From positions 1 through 24,494 of the forward strand of contig JAKLQT010000063.1 of assembly GCA_022013205.1 (NCBI GenBank): a stretch of 24,494 nucleotides of DNA. Direction: 5' to 3'. The translations under genes were made by a program, and so were the position numbers. This document shows, in pieces, positions 23,030 to 24,494 of the stretch; position 1 is the first letter of the stretch; each line of letters begins with the position of its first letter. This DNA is from Candidatus Omnitrophota bacterium (lineage in GTDB: Bacteria > Omnitrophota > Gorgyraeia > B26-G9). Under the pieces are notes generated by a model, which saw nothing but the letters and a program-made list of their open reading frames with translations, made no database searches and was not told the DNA's origin.

Positions 23030-23970
23030 ACAGCATTATTTATATCGGGCTTTTTTTAATTTTTTTATTTTCTTTTTTTCAGTTTAATTTGTTCGCTATT
23101 GAAACCGTAAAATTGAATATACCTAAAATTAAACCCCGTGTATTAAAACCTTATTCCAGAATCGTTTTTAAACCTATAAATGAAGGTTCGGCTTTTAGCG
23201 CAAGCGGAATGTGGAAGGACGTATTTTGGACGATTAATGATTCGGATGGCGCTTCCGCAATATATCCTTTAACCAAAGATGGAAAAATCATAAAGCCGAA
23301 ATGGCATAAAAAGTATGAGGGAATAAAAATTCTCGGGGCGCATAATGTGGATTGGGAAGCAATATGCGCTGATGATAAAGGAAATCTTATAATAGGCGAT
23401 TTTGGCAATAATTACAATTATAGAAGGGATCTTGCGCTTTATTGGTTGTCGGAGCCGTATCCTTGGGATATTGTTGCTACCGGAATCATAAAAAAGATTT
23501 CATTTTATTATCCCGATCAAAAGAAATTTCCTCCGATAAAAAGAAATTTTGACGCTGAGGGGATGTTTTATTATAAAGGGAAAATTTATATTTTTAGCAA
23601 AAACAGAAGCGATACCATGACTAAATTATACCGTCTTGATTCTGAGTTTACGGATAGTAAAAACCCGCTTACTCTTATTGCCTCGTTTGATGCAGGCGCC
23701 ATGGTAACGGATGTTGCCATAGACAGAGAAAAAGGAAAAATCGCTCTTTTAAATTATAAATATATTTGGGTTTTTGATATTCCTAAAGATTCGGATAATT
23801 TTTTTAAGGGAAAAGCGAGTTTTTTGCCTATAAAAGCGGGGAAATGTGAGGGGATAACTTTTTATAAAGACAGCCTTTTAATATCAAATGAACAGCGTGA
23901 TTTATTTGAAGTTAAACTAAAAGATCTCATTTTAGTGAAAGGAAATCATTCTGGAGCCGGCAATGTTTAA
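22996..23970 (+). CDS. Exported or membrane-anchored beta-propeller-like protein
   Basis: The protein has 324 residues. An N-terminal hydrophobic segment (about 13-35; INSIIYIGLFLIFLFSFFQF) serves as signal peptide or anchor. The rest resembles extracytoplasmic six-bladed-propeller/SdiA-regulated or esterase-like proteins: a W.INDSDGASAIYPL strand, GAHNVDWEAICADDKGNLIIGDFGNN, a YWLSEPYPW strand, FDAEGMFYYKGKIYIFSKN and KCEGITFYKDSLLISNE. The pattern DWE-hydrophobic-IGDFGDN-like is shared with a family of secreted propellers of unknown function. It starts 34 nt inside the upstream nucleotidyltransferase gene. A lipobox is not visible. A role in phosphate or carbohydrate binding would be guesswork. 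Confidence 0.7.
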   Translation: MAKKTLPEKYINSIIYIGLFLIFLFSFFQFNLFAIETVKLNIPKIKPRVLKPYSRIVFKPINEGSAFSASGMWKDVFWTINDSDGASAIYPLTKDGKIIKPKWHKKYEGIKILGAHNVDWEAICADDKGNLIIGDFGNNYNYRRDLALYWLSEPYPWDIVATGIIKKISFYYPDQKKFPPIKRNFDAEGMFYYKGKIYIFSKNRSDTMTKLYRLDSEFTDSKNPLTLIASFDAGAMVTDVAIDREKGKIALLNYKYIWVFDIPKDSDNFFKGKASFLPIKAGKCEGITFYKDSLLISNEQRDLFEVKLKDLILVKGNHSGAGNV

Positions 23971-23998
23971 GCAGAGAAGCCTTATGAAACGCCACTTT

Positions 23999-24021
23999 GG
24001 GGGTTTGGGGGGTTGGGGGGT
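23999..24021 (+). other. G-rich tract
   Basis: Three long G runs (5, 6 and 6 G) separated by TTT and TT, then TGCGG, lie about 30 nt after the last gene's stop codon. They could form a G-quadruplex only by using a two-layer or bulged fourth run. A 9-bp inverted pair ATTCTGGAG (23948-23956) and CTCCAGAAT (24034-24042) encloses the tract. Function unknown. Confidence 0.35.
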
Positions 24022-24261
24022 GCGGCGTTGCGACTCCAGAATTTAAATTTTTATAGAGAACCATTAGAACCGTTTCCTTACAGTAATAGTATAGCAATCT
24101 CAGCTCAAATAAAAATCAAATAATAGTCAAATAAAAATCATTTTTAGAATTTATTGTGGTTCTTAGAATGTACCAGTTTAGTTGTTTTGTAGCTACAGCG
24201 TGGCAAGAACCCCGCGGGCAGCCGTTATGCTCCTTTGCCTTTCTACAAAGGATTCCCGCGG

Positions 24262-24494
24262 AGTGGACTACGCTATCGTGTCGTGGTCGTTCACATAGTT
24301 TCCGACACTTTATGAAGCATAGCTTCGTTGCCTGTGTATGTAGGCCTGTCATGCTGTATAGCGTGAACACGGTTCAATGTTCACCTTGGGATAAACCCAT
24401 GGTGCCCTGATGCATATCGGGGCAAGTGGACTATGCTATCGTGTCGTGGTCGTTCGGTCGTCCACATAGCTCCCGATCCCGCCATTAAGGCGGG
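24262..24494. repeat. Structured noncoding repeat region at the window end
   Basis: From 23971 to the end I see no supportable gene. A 31-nt element beginning AGTGGACTACGCTATCGTG occurs at 24262-24292 and again at 24425-24455 with one mismatch. The first copy continues into the complement of the 18006-18048 repeat (24284-24326). Other stems are GCCCTGAT-GCAT-ATCGGGGC (24404-24423, one G-T pair) and CCCGCC-ATTAA-GGCGGG (24478-24494) at the very edge. Open frames of 84 residues on both strands here overlap each other and the palindromes, so I do not call them genes. Confidence 0.6.

Noticed and set aside
24116..24410. Two 84-residue frames on opposite strands
   Set aside because: They overlap each other and dispersed palindromic repeats, have no ribosome-binding site, and show no protein-like pattern.
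24361..24410. tRNA-like GGTTCAAT segment
   Set aside because: No acceptor, D-arm or anticodon stem can be built around it.

Overview
The window reads as chromosome of an AT-rich, diderm bacterium from a poorly cultured lineage. An OmpA-type peptidoglycan anchor, a PorV-like outer-membrane barrel and signal peptides point to an outer membrane. The mix of a PorV/FlgD-type sorting domain, intergenic heptanucleotide tandem repeats and a four-cysteine exported protein looks to me like Elusimicrobiota or Omnitrophota. That placement is an impression from gene style, not a computed result.

The left half (about 1-13,370) is accessory in character and coded almost entirely on the minus strand. It holds a tyrosine recombinase whose catalytic tyrosine is out of frame, then a tight two-gene unit. 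The first gene of that unit encodes a 2,400-residue exported protein with three beta-propellers, many fibronectin-III modules and a C-terminal sorting domain. The second encodes a PorV-like barrel fused to an OmpA domain, and the two overlap by ATGA. A 28-bp direct repeat lies on each side of the unit. Further right come a class II Fic protein with its own promoter, a repeat-rich noncoding stretch, a small basic protein that may be frameshifted, a truncated gene fragment, and an intact IS4-type insertion sequence.

The insertion sequence (12,098-13,371) is a boundary. The gene fragments on its two sides point outward, neither has a 5' end, and the flanks show no target duplication. It therefore looks like a rearrangement scar joining two loci that were not neighbours.

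The right half (13,372-23,970) is plus strand and looks like ordinary metabolic and housekeeping chromosome. A 5'-truncated TPR gene is followed by a carbamate kinase, a radical SAM protein with a C-terminal cysteine motif, and a threonine synthase in one run. Next come a promoter, an exported protein of unknown function, a strong terminator, and a second fold-type II PLP enzyme of the cysteine-synthase superfamily. After two blocks of 7-bp tandem repeats there is a run of three overlapping genes: a CpXC-domain protein, a tRNA nucleotidyltransferase/poly(A) polymerase, and an exported beta-propeller protein. The last 500 bp have no convincing gene but contain dispersed palindromic repeats that recur near 18.0 kb and, in part, 19.2 kb.

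The most interesting points are the possibly mobile giant-protein/PorV-OmpA pair, the recombined repeat architecture inside the giant protein, the carbamate kinase/radical SAM/PLP-enzyme neighbourhood, the insertion-sequence junction, and the heptamer and palindromic intergenic repeat families.
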